Shown here piece after piece: positions 27,639-36,154 of a stretch of 64,000 nucleotides of DNA (position 1 is the stretch's first letter; the number at the start of each line of letters is the position of its first letter). A model generated the notes under the pieces. That model saw only the letters and a list, made by a program, of their open reading frames with translations, made no database searches and had not been told where the DNA came from. The stretch lies in the IMG/VR virus record IMGVR_UViG_3300023179_006727, positions 37,735 to 101,734 of that record; one strand, 5' to 3'. Source of the DNA: a virus. Position numbers and translations under genes: made by a program.

Positions 27639-29399
27639 ATGGCTTATAAAAAGAAATTTTCTAATTTTCATGGTTCATTATCACCAATAAGTGGTGGTAA
27701 TAATAATACGGGAGCATGGAATGGTGGCATGGGACAAGAACCTACGGGTGGGTGGAATAATGATTTTGCGTTTCGTAACTATCAAAGTCGATTACCTGAG
27801 GTTTATACAGGGCATCCTAATCGTATAGAACGATACAATCAATATGAAATGATGGATGTTGATCCTGAAATCAATGCATGTTTAGATATTTTAAGTGAAT
27901 TTAGCACACAATCCAATGATCAAAATGGTACACCATTTGAAATTACATGGAATGATGATCCTACAGATATTGAAGTAGATTTAGTTAAAAAACAGTTGCA
28001 ACAATGGTGTAAGTTAAACGAATTTGATACTAGAACATTTAAAATTTTTAGAAATACAGTAAAGTATGGCGATCAAGTTTTTGTACGTGATCCTGAAAAC
28101 TTTAAATTATATTGGATTGACATGACAAAAGTAATTAAAGTTATTGTCAATGAAACTGAGGGTAAGTTACCTGAACAATATGTTATTAAAGATATCAATC
28201 CAAATTTACAGAATCTGACCATAGCTGAGAAAACCACAACGGATTTTCAAGCGCAACCTCCTACTGCGGGGTATAGTGCACCATATTCATATACTGTACC
28301 AAATGAACCATATGGTACGACAGGTACACGTTTTAGTTTAGGTATTAATGAAAGCGCAATCGATGCTAAGCATATTGTGCATTTGTCATTAACAGAGGGT
28401 TTAGATCGTTATTGGCCTTTTGGACAAAGCATTTTAGAAAATATCTTTAAAGTATATAAACAAAAAGAATTATTAGAGGATGCGATATTAATTTATCGTG
28501 TTCAACGTGCTCCTGAGCGTAGGGTATTTAAGATTGACGTAGGTAATATGCCTAGTCATTTAGCGATGCAATTTGTTAATCGTATCAAAGATGAGATACA
28601 TCAACGTAGAATACCTAGTGTACATGGTGGTAGTAATGTATTAGATGCAACTTATAATCCATTATCAATCAATGAAGATTATTTCTTTCCAACTACTGCA
28701 GAGGGTAGAGGAAGTAGTGTCGAAGTCCTCCCAGGTGGACAAAATCTAGGTGAAATTGATGATTTAAAATATTTCAATAATCGTTTAGCACGTGGTTTAC
28801 GTATTCCTAGTTCATATTTGCCAACAGGTCCTGATGATCAAACTACACCATTAAATGATGGTAGAGTAGGAACTGCTATGATTCAGGAATTTCGTTTTAA
28901 CAAATATTGTGAACGATTACAGGGATACATTGCACGAAAGATGAGCGAAGAATTTAAATTATTTTTGCGTTGGCGTGGATTTAATATTGATAGTGGATTA
29001 TTTGATATAAAGTTTAATGAACCACAAAACTTTGCAAGTTATCGTCAGGCTGAGTTAGATACAGCAAGAGTAAATACGTTCACTACTATGGCTGCGTTGC
29101 CTTATATGAGTACTCGTTTTTGTTTAGAAAGATTTTTAGGTTTATCACAAGAAGAAATCAAGAAAAATGAACAATTATGGGAAGAAGAACGTACAAAACC
29201 TGAAGAAATTGGAGCTAAAGGAAGTGATTTGCGCAATATTGGTATATCAACAAGCGATATTGAAAAAGATCTTGAGACTGCTGAAGATATGGATACAGAA
29301 GAAGATATTGAAGGTGAGCCTGCTGAAGTTACAGAACCTGTGGCAGGACCTGAAGCAGCAGGTGGGGCAGCTATACCACCTGCACCACCAAATGTATAA
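27639..29399 (+). CDS. 20: Portal protein gp20
   Basis: The 586-residue protein matches T4-like gp20. Motifs include RIERYNQYEMMDVDPEINAC, ALDILSEF-type text (here LDILSEFSTQS), FKIFRNTVKYGDQVF, LEDAILIYRVQRAPERRVFK, LPGGQNLGEIDDLKYF and RIPSSYLPTGPDDQ. Twelve copies form the ring at the unique head vertex that starts prohead assembly, serves as the packaging channel and joins the tail. Length is close to T4 gp20 (524 residues). The C-terminal 60 residues are acidic and Ala/Pro-rich. It follows the tape-measure gene by 14 bp and heads the 20-67-21-22-23 block. Confidence 0.97.
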   Translation: MAYKKKFSNFHGSLSPISGGNNNTGAWNGGMGQEPTGGWNNDFAFRNYQSRLPEVYTGHPNRIERYNQYEMMDVDPEINACLDILSEFSTQSNDQNGTPFEITWNDDPTDIEVDLVKKQLQQWCKLNEFDTRTFKIFRNTVKYGDQVFVRDPENFKLYWIDMTKVIKVIVNETEGKLPEQYVIKDINPNLQNLTIAEKTTTDFQAQPPTAGYSAPYSYTVPNEPYGTTGTRFSLGINESAIDAKHIVHLSLTEGLDRYWPFGQSILENIFKVYKQKELLEDAILIYRVQRAPERRVFKIDVGNMPSHLAMQFVNRIKDEIHQRRIPSVHGGSNVLDATYNPLSINEDYFFPTTAEGRGSSVEVLPGGQNLGEIDDLKYFNNRLARGLRIPSSYLPTGPDDQTTPLNDGRVGTAMIQEFRFNKYCERLQGYIARKMSEEFKLFLRWRGFNIDSGLFDIKFNEPQNFASYRQAELDTARVNTFTTMAALPYMSTRFCLERFLGLSQEEIKKNEQLWEEERTKPEEIGAKGSDLRNIGISTSDIEKDLETAEDMDTEEDIEGEPAEVTEPVAGPEAAGGAAIPPAPPNV

Positions 29400-29402
29400 A
29401 TA
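29395..29402 (+). promoter_or_regulatory. TATAAATA late box at the end of the portal gene
   Basis: TATAAATA overlaps the gp20 stop codon and ends five bases before the ATG of the following small gene, too close for a ribosome site between a normal late start and that ATG. It could serve the downstream prohead genes as well. Confidence 0.45.
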
Positions 29403-29407
29403 AAGTT

Positions 29408-29632
29408 ATGCACTTATTTGAATTTTATAACGCAGCACCAAAAGGAATGCAAGATGTGGAAGATGATCACAGTCAACCACGTTGGGGTGATTCACGTAAA
29501 ACCAAGGGTTTAACATTAGCAGCTATCAATAAAATTCGTAGGATGAAAGAAGTTAGGTCATACGAACAAGCAGAAAATCTTAAGAAAGTTCGCAAGCAAT
29601 ATGCACCTCCTGCACCTGAAGGTGCACTCTAA
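29408..29632 (+). CDS. Small basic conserved protein between portal and prohead core
   Basis: The 74-residue protein opens MHLFEFYNAAPKGMQDVEDD and continues RWGDSRKTKGLTLAAINKIR with further Arg/Lys to a Pro-rich end. I recall similar small proteins between genes 20 and 67/21 in T4-like cyanophages, described there only as hypothetical. Its basic character and position suggest a prohead-core or portal-associated role, but no function is shown. A weak terminator-like hairpin follows it. Confidence 0.7.
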   Translation: MHLFEFYNAAPKGMQDVEDDHSQPRWGDSRKTKGLTLAAINKIRRMKEVRSYEQAENLKKVRKQYAPPAPEGAL

Positions 29633-29658
29633 AACGTATATTTAAAACAAAAACGTAA

Positions 29659-29687
29659 AAAAATAGCACTTTTAGCGGTGTTTTTTT
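29659..29687 (+). terminator. Weak intrinsic terminator-like hairpin before gp67
   Basis: An A-rich arm with AGCAC pairs with GTGTT (one G-U) and is followed by a run of T. It may only partly stop transcripts from the portal side before the prohead core genes. Confidence 0.45.
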
Positions 29688-29742
29688 GCATATTAGGTAA
29701 ATAAATGAAGCACAAGCCATTTACCTAAGGAGAATATATTAA

Positions 29743-30597
29743 ATGTCTACAGCAAAATTTGAAAAGCTAATTGATCTCATCATCAATGAGGATCAAGAGC
29801 GAGCAGAACAATTATTTCACGAGATTGTAGTAGAGAAGTCACGGGAAATTTATGAAAATCTCATGGATGAAGAAATGAATGAAGATATGTCAGAAGATCT
29901 TCTAGATGAGATTGAAACAGAAGAATCAGGCATGTCAGGCATGATGGAAGCGGGTGAAGAAGAAGATGAAGAAGAAGACTTGGACTTTGACGCTGTTACT
30001 ACTGATACGGATATTGACGGTGGTGACGACATGGGTGGTATGGGTGACATGGGTGACATGGGCGATGAAGAAGCACCTGCAACAAAAGGTGATATTCAAG
30101 ATTTAGAAGATAAGCTTGATGAACTTATTGCTGAATTTGAAGCTATGATGGGTTCAGGTGATGAAGAAGAAGGCGAAGAGGAAGGCGAAGAGGAAGGTGA
30201 AGAGGAAGGTGAAGAGGAAGAAGGCGAGAGCATGGTTGCTGAAGCTGTAAGCCTTAAGCAAGTTGGTGGTGCAACTTATGATAAGTTTGGTAAGATGGGT
30301 GATGATGGTTCTAATACCAAGAGTCCTGCATTAACAAAGCCTAAAGTTGTACAAACAGGTGCTAAGCCCGTAAATTTTAGTCAAGGTGGTGATGAATCAG
30401 TACCTTCAAGTCCAAAAGCCAATATGGGATACATTAAGCAGGGTGGTGATTTAATGAGTGGTGCGAAGAATGCGCCTGGGGCGACTTTCAATGAAAAGGG
30501 CGAATCAACACCAAAACCTGTAACAAAAGATGCAGCTTCTGATAAGCGTAGTCCTGTAGCAGAAAGTAAAAAATCTGTTAAAAAAGTAGTACGCTAA
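29743..30597 (+). CDS. 67: Acidic prohead core protein gp67-like, enlarged
   Basis: The 284-residue protein opens STAKFEKLIDLIINEDQERA and EQLFHEIVVEKSREIYENLM, the pattern of T4 gp67, an internal prohead core protein. As in T4, this is followed by a very acidic stretch, here much longer, with repeated EEGEE units at about 143-160. The last 110 residues (SLKQVGGATYDKFGKMGDDG onward) have no counterpart in T4 gp67, which is only 80 residues. It has a good AAGGAG ribosome site and precedes the protease gene. It may be a combined core/internal protein cut by gp21; that is inference. Confidence 0.82.
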   Translation: MSTAKFEKLIDLIINEDQERAEQLFHEIVVEKSREIYENLMDEEMNEDMSEDLLDEIETEESGMSGMMEAGEEEDEEEDLDFDAVTTDTDIDGGDDMGGMGDMGDMGDEEAPATKGDIQDLEDKLDELIAEFEAMMGSGDEEEGEEEGEEEGEEEGEEEEGESMVAEAVSLKQVGGATYDKFGKMGDDGSNTKSPALTKPKVVQTGAKPVNFSQGGDESVPSSPKANMGYIKQGGDLMSGAKNAPGATFNEKGESTPKPVTKDAASDKRSPVAESKKSVKKVVR

Positions 30598-30610
30598 GGA
30601 TTTAAGTACA

Positions 30611-31255
30611 ATGGCATATTTACGTGAACATCTAACTTTTGACAGAGCGGGATTAATTGTTGAATCTGTTAAAGAGGGTGATGAAAAAGTTAAAGCACTT
30701 TATATGAAGGGTATTTTCATACAAGGTGGCGTAAAGAATGCTAATGAACGTGTTTATCCTGTAGATGAAATTGAACGTGCAGTAGAAACATTAAACGGGC
30801 AAATTAGTGAGGGATACAGTGTTTTAGGTGAAGTAGATCATCCTGATGATTTAAAGATAAACTTAGATCGTGTATCCCACATGATAGTCAATATGTGGAT
30901 GGATGGTCCTAATGGGTATGGAAAGTTAAAAATTTTACCTACACCGATGGGAAATCTTGTTTCTACGATGTTAGAGAGTGGAGTGAAGTTAGGTGTATCT
31001 AGTCGTGGTAGTGGAAATGTCAATGACATGAATGGACGTGTTAGTGATTTTGAAATTGTAACGGTTGATATAGTAGCACAGCCAAGTGCACCGAATGCAT
31101 ATCCAAAAGCTATCTATGAAGGATTAAGGAACATGAAGGGTGGTAATCGTGTTTTAGAGAATTTAAAGGATAGTAAACTAGACAAGGATGCACAAGTTCA
31201 AAAGTATTTAAAAGAGTCGGTAGTTAACCTTATTAAGGAGTTGAAATTAAAATGA
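30611..31255 (+). CDS. 21: Prohead maturation protease gp21
   Basis: The 214-residue protein has the T4-type prohead protease layout, with GIFIQGGVKNANERVYPVDE, LGEVDHPDDLKINLDRVSHM (His77 as likely catalytic base) and GVKLGVSSRGSG (Ser130/131 as likely nucleophile), then FEIVTVDIVAQPSAPNAYP. It cleaves the scaffold and capsid proteins in the prohead before DNA packaging. Length matches T4 gp21 (212 residues). It lies 13 bp after the gp67-like gene and before the scaffold gene. Confidence 0.96.
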   Translation: MAYLREHLTFDRAGLIVESVKEGDEKVKALYMKGIFIQGGVKNANERVYPVDEIERAVETLNGQISEGYSVLGEVDHPDDLKINLDRVSHMIVNMWMDGPNGYGKLKILPTPMGNLVSTMLESGVKLGVSSRGSGNVNDMNGRVSDFEIVTVDIVAQPSAPNAYPKAIYEGLRNMKGGNRVLENLKDSKLDKDAQVQKYLKESVVNLIKELKLK

Positions 31256-31321
31256 TTTCAACTTTAATAATACCCGTGAGTTCGGGGTTAAACGGACTAA
31301 CCAATAAAGGGGAACATACAA

Positions 31322-32422
31322 ATGTTTGATGCTATTAAGCCATTGCTTGATAACGGAATCATTAATGAAGACACAGGTCGTGCTATAAACGAGGCTTGGG
31401 AGTCAAAATTGAATGAGGCACGTGAGCAAGTACGTGCTGAATTGCGTGAAGAATACGCAAGAAAGTACGAGCATGATAAAAATGTAATGGTTGAAGCCCT
31501 TGACAAGATGGTATCAGTAGGCTTACAAGCTGAGATTGCTGAATTTCATGAAGAGCGTAAAGCTATGAATGAGGACAGAGTAAAAGCAAAAGTTGCTTTA
31601 CGTGAGAATGCACGTAAGTTCAATGATTTTATGGTAACAAAATTAGCAGAAGAAATCAAGGAATTACGTTCTGATCGTCAAACTCAGATGGAAGGTCGTC
31701 AAAAATTAGAGCAGTTTGTTGTACATGCACTTGCACGTGAAATTAAAGAATTTAGTGAAGATAAAAAACAAGTTGTAGAAGCTAAGGTTAAGTTAGTGGC
31801 TGAAGCAAGAAAGCAACTTGAAGCATTAAAAGCAAAATTTATTTCAGAAAGTGCTAAACGTGTCAACGAAAGTGTTACTAAACATCTTAAGGGTGAAATT
31901 AGTCAATTAAAAGAAGATATCAAAGTTGCCACAGAAAACAATTTTGGTCGTCGTCTATTTGAAGCATTTGCTACAGAATTTAGTGCAACGCATCTTAATG
32001 AGAAAGCAGAAACACGTAAATTATTGTCACAAATTGTAGAAAAAGACAAAAAATTGGCTGAGTCCATTGCTGAAGTTAAGAAAGCTAAAACTTTAGTTGA
32101 GAGTAAAGAGCGTGAAGTTCGCATTATTAAGGAAAGTAATCTTCGTGAAAAGGCCATGACAGAATTGTTAGGTACATTAAATGAGGAAAAAGCTAGCGTA
32201 ATGAAGGGCTTGCTCGAAAGTGTGCAGACAAGTAAGCTAAAGTCTGCATATGATAAGTATTTGCCTGCTGTACTAAATCATGGAACAGAAAAACCTACTG
32301 TAAAAAAGCAAGTAATTTCTGAAAGTGTAGTAACAGGTAATAAAACTGCCGTTAAACAAGATGTTGAAGTCGAAGAAGAACGTGATAACGTCATTGCGAT
32401 CAAACGTTTGGCAGGGCTTTAA
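31322..32422 (+). CDS. 22: Prohead core scaffold protein gp22
   Basis: The 366-residue protein is almost wholly helical and charged (ESKLNEAREQVRAELREEYA, RKQLEALKAKFISESAKRVN), as expected for the gp22 scaffold that fills the prohead and is cut to small peptides by gp21. A VTGNKTAVKQDVEVEEERDN segment and IKRLAGL form the end. T4 gp22 is 269 residues. AAGGGGAAC is the ribosome site. The 66-bp gap after gp21 holds a small GC-rich hairpin (CCCG/CGGG near 31272-31288) that may adjust the amount of scaffold made; this last point is speculation. Confidence 0.93.
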   Translation: MFDAIKPLLDNGIINEDTGRAINEAWESKLNEAREQVRAELREEYARKYEHDKNVMVEALDKMVSVGLQAEIAEFHEERKAMNEDRVKAKVALRENARKFNDFMVTKLAEEIKELRSDRQTQMEGRQKLEQFVVHALAREIKEFSEDKKQVVEAKVKLVAEARKQLEALKAKFISESAKRVNESVTKHLKGEISQLKEDIKVATENNFGRRLFEAFATEFSATHLNEKAETRKLLSQIVEKDKKLAESIAEVKKAKTLVESKEREVRIIKESNLREKAMTELLGTLNEEKASVMKGLLESVQTSKLKSAYDKYLPAVLNHGTEKPTVKKQVISESVVTGNKTAVKQDVEVEEERDNVIAIKRLAGL

Positions 32423-32450
32423 TTTGACATATTACAGGAGATAAGAAAAA

Positions 32451-33662
32451 ATGTCTAAAGTATTATTAGAGAGCCGTTGGGGTGAAACAAAAGAAGCCCT
32501 TCTAGAAGGTCTCAAAGGAACTCGTCGTTCAACAATGGGTGTCATTCTTGAAAACACTCGCAAGCAGTTACTTGCTGAATCTTCAGCAGGTACAACTACA
32601 GCAGGTAACATTGCAACACTTAATCGTGTTATTCTTCCCGTTATCCGCCGTGTTATGCCAACCGTTATTGCTAATGAGTTGGTTGGTGTTCAGCCCATGA
32701 CAGGACCCGTAGGTCAAATTCATACACTACGTGTTCGTTATGCAAATAATATGAACGATACAAGCGCAGCACAAACAAGTGTTGTTGCAGGTGAAGAAGC
32801 ATTGTCACCATTCAAGATTGCTCAAGCATATTCTTCAGCAAGTAGTACAACTGCAGGTGTGGTTAACACAAACCAAACACGTTATACTGCGGCAGATACA
32901 AGTGTTCTTGAAGGTAGTGGTGGTCGTCAAATCAGCGTACAGATCTTACGTCAGGCTGTTGAAGCTAAGTCACGTAAGTTACAAGCACGTTGGACATTTG
33001 AGGCTGCACAAGATGCACAGTCACAGCATGGCATTGATGTTGAAGCTGAAATCATGGCAGCACTTGCGCAAGAAATTACTGCTGAAATTGATCAAGAAAT
33101 TCTCTTATCATTACGCAGTCTTGCAGCTACAGAATTCACATACAATCAAGCAACCGTTTCAGGTACAGCTACATTTGTAGGTGATGAGCATGCAGCATTA
33201 GCAGTATTAATTAATCGTGTTGCCAATTTAATTGCTCAGCGTACACGTCGTGGTGCAGGTAATTGGGCAGTTGTTTCAAGCGAGAGTTTAACAATTCTCC
33301 AAAGTGCAACAACATCAGCATTTGCACGTACTACAGAGGGTACTTTTGAAGCACCAACAAATACAAAATTAGTTGGTACATTAAATAATGCAATGCGTGT
33401 TTTTGTTGATAGCTATGCTCCAACAGGTACAGCAGTTCTTGTTGGTTATAAAGGTTCAAGTGAAACAGATGCAGCAGCATTCTATTGCCCATATATTCCA
33501 TTAATGAGCAGTGGTGTTGTTTTAGATCCAACAACATTCGAACCCGTAGTCTCGTTCATGACTCGTTATGGATATATCGAGTTAACGAATACAGCATCAT
33601 CATTTGGTAATGCTGCTGACTATGTTGGTGAAATTGCTGTTCAAAATGTAAGTTTTCAGTAA
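32451..33662 (+). CDS. 23: Major capsid protein gp23
   Basis: The 403-residue protein begins SKVLLESRWGETKEALLEGL and contains LNRVILPVIRRVMPTVIANE, LVGVQPMTGPVGQIHTLRVR, and FYCPYIPLMSSGVVLDPTTF followed by SFMTRYGY, all typical of T4-like gp23. It builds the head shell and has the HK97 fold. It is shorter than T4 gp23 (521 residues). N-terminal cleavage by gp21 would be expected. It has a strong AGGAGA ribosome site and is followed by tandem hairpins and a terminator, as befits the most abundant virion protein. Confidence 0.96.
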   Translation: MSKVLLESRWGETKEALLEGLKGTRRSTMGVILENTRKQLLAESSAGTTTAGNIATLNRVILPVIRRVMPTVIANELVGVQPMTGPVGQIHTLRVRYANNMNDTSAAQTSVVAGEEALSPFKIAQAYSSASSTTAGVVNTNQTRYTAADTSVLEGSGGRQISVQILRQAVEAKSRKLQARWTFEAAQDAQSQHGIDVEAEIMAALAQEITAEIDQEILLSLRSLAATEFTYNQATVSGTATFVGDEHAALAVLINRVANLIAQRTRRGAGNWAVVSSESLTILQSATTSAFARTTEGTFEAPTNTKLVGTLNNAMRVFVDSYAPTGTAVLVGYKGSSETDAAAFYCPYIPLMSSGVVLDPTTFEPVVSFMTRYGYIELTNTASSFGNAADYVGEIAVQNVSFQ

Positions 33663-33730
33663 AATCAGTTATTTACAAAATTTTTTGAAAATAACTTACC
33701 AACAAAAGGGGCACGAAAGTGCCCTTTTTT
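33654..33730 (+). repeat. 77-bp perfect direct repeat, left copy (gene 23 end plus terminator)
   Basis: This segment holds the last codons of gene 23 (TTTCAGTAA), an AGTTATTT/AAATAACT hairpin and the GGGCAC-gaaa-GTGCCC terminator. It is repeated without a mismatch at 35358-35434, 1,704 bp downstream. The two copies bracket the homing endonuclease gene. Confidence 0.97.
33704..33730 (+). terminator. Intrinsic terminator of the capsid gene
   Basis: GGGCAC and GTGCCC close on a GAAA tetraloop and are followed by six T. A second hairpin, 33667-33674 with 33689-33696, lies just upstream and may protect the capsid mRNA. Confidence 0.92.
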
Positions 33731-33731
33731 A

Positions 33732-33760
33732 TTGACATTTTTTCTAAAAAACGATATATA
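33732..33760 (+). promoter_or_regulatory. Sigma70-like promoter for the homing endonuclease
   Basis: TTGACA (33732-33737), a 17-bp spacer and TATATA (33755-33760) form a host-type promoter starting two bases after the left direct repeat. It would give the endonuclease its own early expression apart from the late capsid genes. No clear ribosome site follows. Confidence 0.6.
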
Positions 33761-33774
33761 CATCTTTAATTCAA

Positions 33775-35319
33775 ATGTTATTGGATCAAGATATGAAAGA
33801 TAAAATTGTAGAAATTGTTGAGAAATACTCCAAGCATTACGTTAGGATGATTAAAAACAGAGAAGAATTAATGACATGGGTAGTGACTCATAGCAAAGTT
33901 AGTAGTGATGATATTGGGTTACTAATTTATAGTGCATTAAATGATGTTAGTAATGTGTGTCCATATGGCAAGGAAAAAAAGTTTGGTGGACTTTCAGTAG
34001 GTTTGCGCAATTGCGGATCATCTAAAGTTTGCCAATGTACACGTGAGCAAGTATCAAAATCGGTAATTCAAACTAAAAAAACGATTACTGAAGAACAACA
34101 AAAAAAAATTAATATAAAAAGGGCAAAAACTAATTTAGAAAAATATGGTGTTGAAAATATTGGACAAACAAATTTGGCTAAATTAAAGCATCGTGAATTT
34201 TATTTGACCCATGAAAATAAGAAAAATACCATTGAGTCAAAAAGCGCAAAACAGATTGGATATGAAAAGTTTAAAGGTTATATAGATAAACAATACAATT
34301 TTAAACTTTTGACCACTTTAGAAGAATATCGGGGTATACGTCAAAAAGATGCCTATGAGTACTTATTTCAGTGTAACATTTGTAAAGATATAGTATCATA
34401 TCGATTCTATCATAAACGAGGTATTACTTGTGACAAATGTAATCCTAAAAAACCTTTATATACAAGTCATGAAGAACAATCGATTTTTGATTATATAACA
34501 CAGGATTTAAAAGTTAATGGTGTACAAAGTGACAAAAAGCTTATAAATCCGTATGAATTAGATATGGTATTTCATGAATATAAAATTGCTATTGAATATT
34601 GTGGATTATATTGGCATAGTGAATTAAGTTCAGGAAAGCATAGAAACTATCATAAAACCAAAATGGAATTAGTCAATGAGTTAGGATACAGATTAATTAC
34701 TATCTTTTCCGATGAATGGTTAAACAAAAAAGAAATTGTTAAGAAAAGATTACAGCATATTTTCAACAAAAGTACAAGTAAGCAGTATGCAAGAAATTTA
34801 AAGGTTGTTGAGATAACAAACACAGACGCAAAGTCCTTTTTAAATCAATATCACATTCAAGGTTATACGATTGCTCCAATAAAATTGGGATTAGTAGACA
34901 ATTATGGAAAATTATTTGCTTTGATGACGTTTTCAAAAGGTAGAGCATCATTAAATTCAAGTGATGAATACGAATTAGTACGCTATGTGACAAATGGGAC
35001 AGTTGTTGGGGGTGCAGGAAAGTTATTGAAATATTTTACGAAGCTTTACAATCCTAAAAAAATAGCTACTTATGCTGATTTACGTTGGAGTCAGGGTAAT
35101 TTATATAAGGTGTTAGGTTTTAATAGAGTTGGTGATGCAAAAGTTGGATATTGGTACGTTGAAAATTATAATAAAAGATTGCATCGATATAATTTTACTA
35201 AGCATAAGTTAGTTAGAATGGGAGCAAATTCATTACTTACAGAATGGAAAATAATGCAAAATTTAAATTATGACCGAATTTGGGATTGCGGTCATCAAAA
35301 ATTTGAATTAATATTATAA
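33775..35319 (+). CDS. Free-standing homing endonuclease, EDxHD (Vsr-like) type
   Basis: The protein has 514 residues. A Cys-rich zinc-ribbon-like segment (FQCNICKDIVSYRFYH, TCDKCNP) precedes a nuclease core PYELDMVFHEYKIAIEYCGL and YWHSELSSGKHRNYHKTKME followed by GYRLITIFSDEW. This is the pattern of I-Bth0305I-type EDxHD homing endonucleases, which are related to Vsr and often found free-standing in phages. The C-terminal 190 residues (YARNLKVVEITNTDAKSFLN onward) are also a recurring accessory domain in this group. It sits just past the capsid gene between two copies of a 77-bp repeat, so it looks like an inserted cassette that spreads by cutting the uninterrupted gene 23 terminal region. 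The frame is intact. Confidence 0.88.
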   Translation: MLLDQDMKDKIVEIVEKYSKHYVRMIKNREELMTWVVTHSKVSSDDIGLLIYSALNDVSNVCPYGKEKKFGGLSVGLRNCGSSKVCQCTREQVSKSVIQTKKTITEEQQKKINIKRAKTNLEKYGVENIGQTNLAKLKHREFYLTHENKKNTIESKSAKQIGYEKFKGYIDKQYNFKLLTTLEEYRGIRQKDAYEYLFQCNICKDIVSYRFYHKRGITCDKCNPKKPLYTSHEEQSIFDYITQDLKVNGVQSDKKLINPYELDMVFHEYKIAIEYCGLYWHSELSSGKHRNYHKTKMELVNELGYRLITIFSDEWLNKKEIVKKRLQHIFNKSTSKQYARNLKVVEITNTDAKSFLNQYHIQGYTIAPIKLGLVDNYGKLFALMTFSKGRASLNSSDEYELVRYVTNGTVVGGAGKLLKYFTKLYNPKKIATYADLRWSQGNLYKVLGFNRVGDAKVGYWYVENYNKRLHRYNFTKHKLVRMGANSLLTEWKIMQNLNYDRIWDCGHQKFELIL

Positions 35320-35357
35320 CGATTTGAAGTTTTTCAATTTATCATATGGATATATCA

Positions 35358-35434
35358 TTTCAGTAAAATCAGTTATTTACAAAATTTTTTGAAAATAACT
35401 TACCAACAAAAGGGGCACGAAAGTGCCCTTTTTT
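35358..35434 (+). repeat. 77-bp perfect direct repeat, right copy
   Basis: This is an exact copy of 33654-33730, including the gene 23 stop region and terminator, but here it follows the endonuclease gene and codes for nothing. It marks the right junction of the inserted cassette. Confidence 0.97.
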
Positions 35435-35435
35435 T
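35408..35435 (+). terminator. Duplicated intrinsic terminator after the homing endonuclease
   Basis: The hairpin is the same GGGCAC-gaaa-GTGCCC as at the capsid gene, here followed by seven T. It now terminates the endonuclease transcript. Confidence 0.9.
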
Positions 35436-35537
35436 AATTTTAGTATTTTAAGAATAAAATTTATTTCTAATTATTGAAACAGTTTATATTTAAAAATAAA
35501 TAAATAATTAGAGAATGTTAATATTTTGGGGATAAAA

Positions 35538-36131
35538 ATGGCAGAATGGGTATTAGTTGAAAATAATGAAATTATTGAATATCATGATAAATTGCCTAGG
35601 AATTGGAGAAATATTTCGGGATTACATCTGTCTATTAATGATACAGTTTTTTTAAAATCTTTAGGTTGGTTCAAGGTACAAAAAATTGCTTTGGATAATG
35701 GGCAAGTGGTATCTCATTATGATTATTCAATTTGTGATGATTATGTTTTAGAAACTCCTATTTATAAAATTTTTTCTGCAGAAGACAATTACAATATACA
35801 ACAGCATGATTTAAATCTTTTATTAGAATATGTTAGATCTGAACGTAATAAAAAATTGTTAGAATCAGATTATACACAATTAACAGATGTTATTGAAAAA
35901 CATACAGATAATGAAAAATTAGCATGGAAAACTTATAGACAAGCTTTACGTGATTTTCCTGCCACAGTACATATTGGAAATAATGTACAGAATTTGAATT
36001 GGCCTAATTTTGATAATATTCTTTTAGATTTAGAGATTAATGTTCAAAATGAGATTATTATTCAAGAAAGTATAGAAGAAAATATTCAAAATGCAGAAAA
36101 TAATCAAGAAAGTATAGAGTCTAGTATTTGA
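35538..36131 (+). CDS. Tail-fibre assembly chaperone-like protein
   Basis: I take the ATG at 35538 (197 residues), which follows a GGGGAT ribosome site; an in-frame TTG lies just upstream. Residues of about 95-150 read LLLEYVRSERNKKLLESDYT and WKTYRQALRDFPATV, the signature of the phage tail assembly chaperone family (Phage_tail_APC type), where R-ER..LL..SDW/Y-T and W..YRQALRD.P recur. The N-terminal half resembles the beta-rich part of such proteins. The C-terminus is a short repeat of QESIE and NIQNAEN. Such genes normally sit next to the fibre gene they assist, which here is the giant RCC1 gene starting 23 bp later. Confidence 0.78.
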   Translation: MAEWVLVENNEIIEYHDKLPRNWRNISGLHLSINDTVFLKSLGWFKVQKIALDNGQVVSHYDYSICDDYVLETPIYKIFSAEDNYNIQQHDLNLLLEYVRSERNKKLLESDYTQLTDVIEKHTDNEKLAWKTYRQALRDFPATVHIGNNVQNLNWPNFDNILLDLEINVQNEIIIQESIEENIQNAENNQESIESSI

Positions 36132-36142
36132 AAAAAAATGAG

Positions 36143-36150
36143 TATAAATA
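36143..36150 (+). promoter_or_regulatory. TATAAATA late box four bases before the giant RCC1 gene
   Basis: A perfect TATAAATA lies between the chaperone-like gene and the RCC1 ATG at 36155. The four-base gap leaves no room for a ribosome site after a normal late start. Confidence 0.45.
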
Positions 36151-36154
36151 CTAA

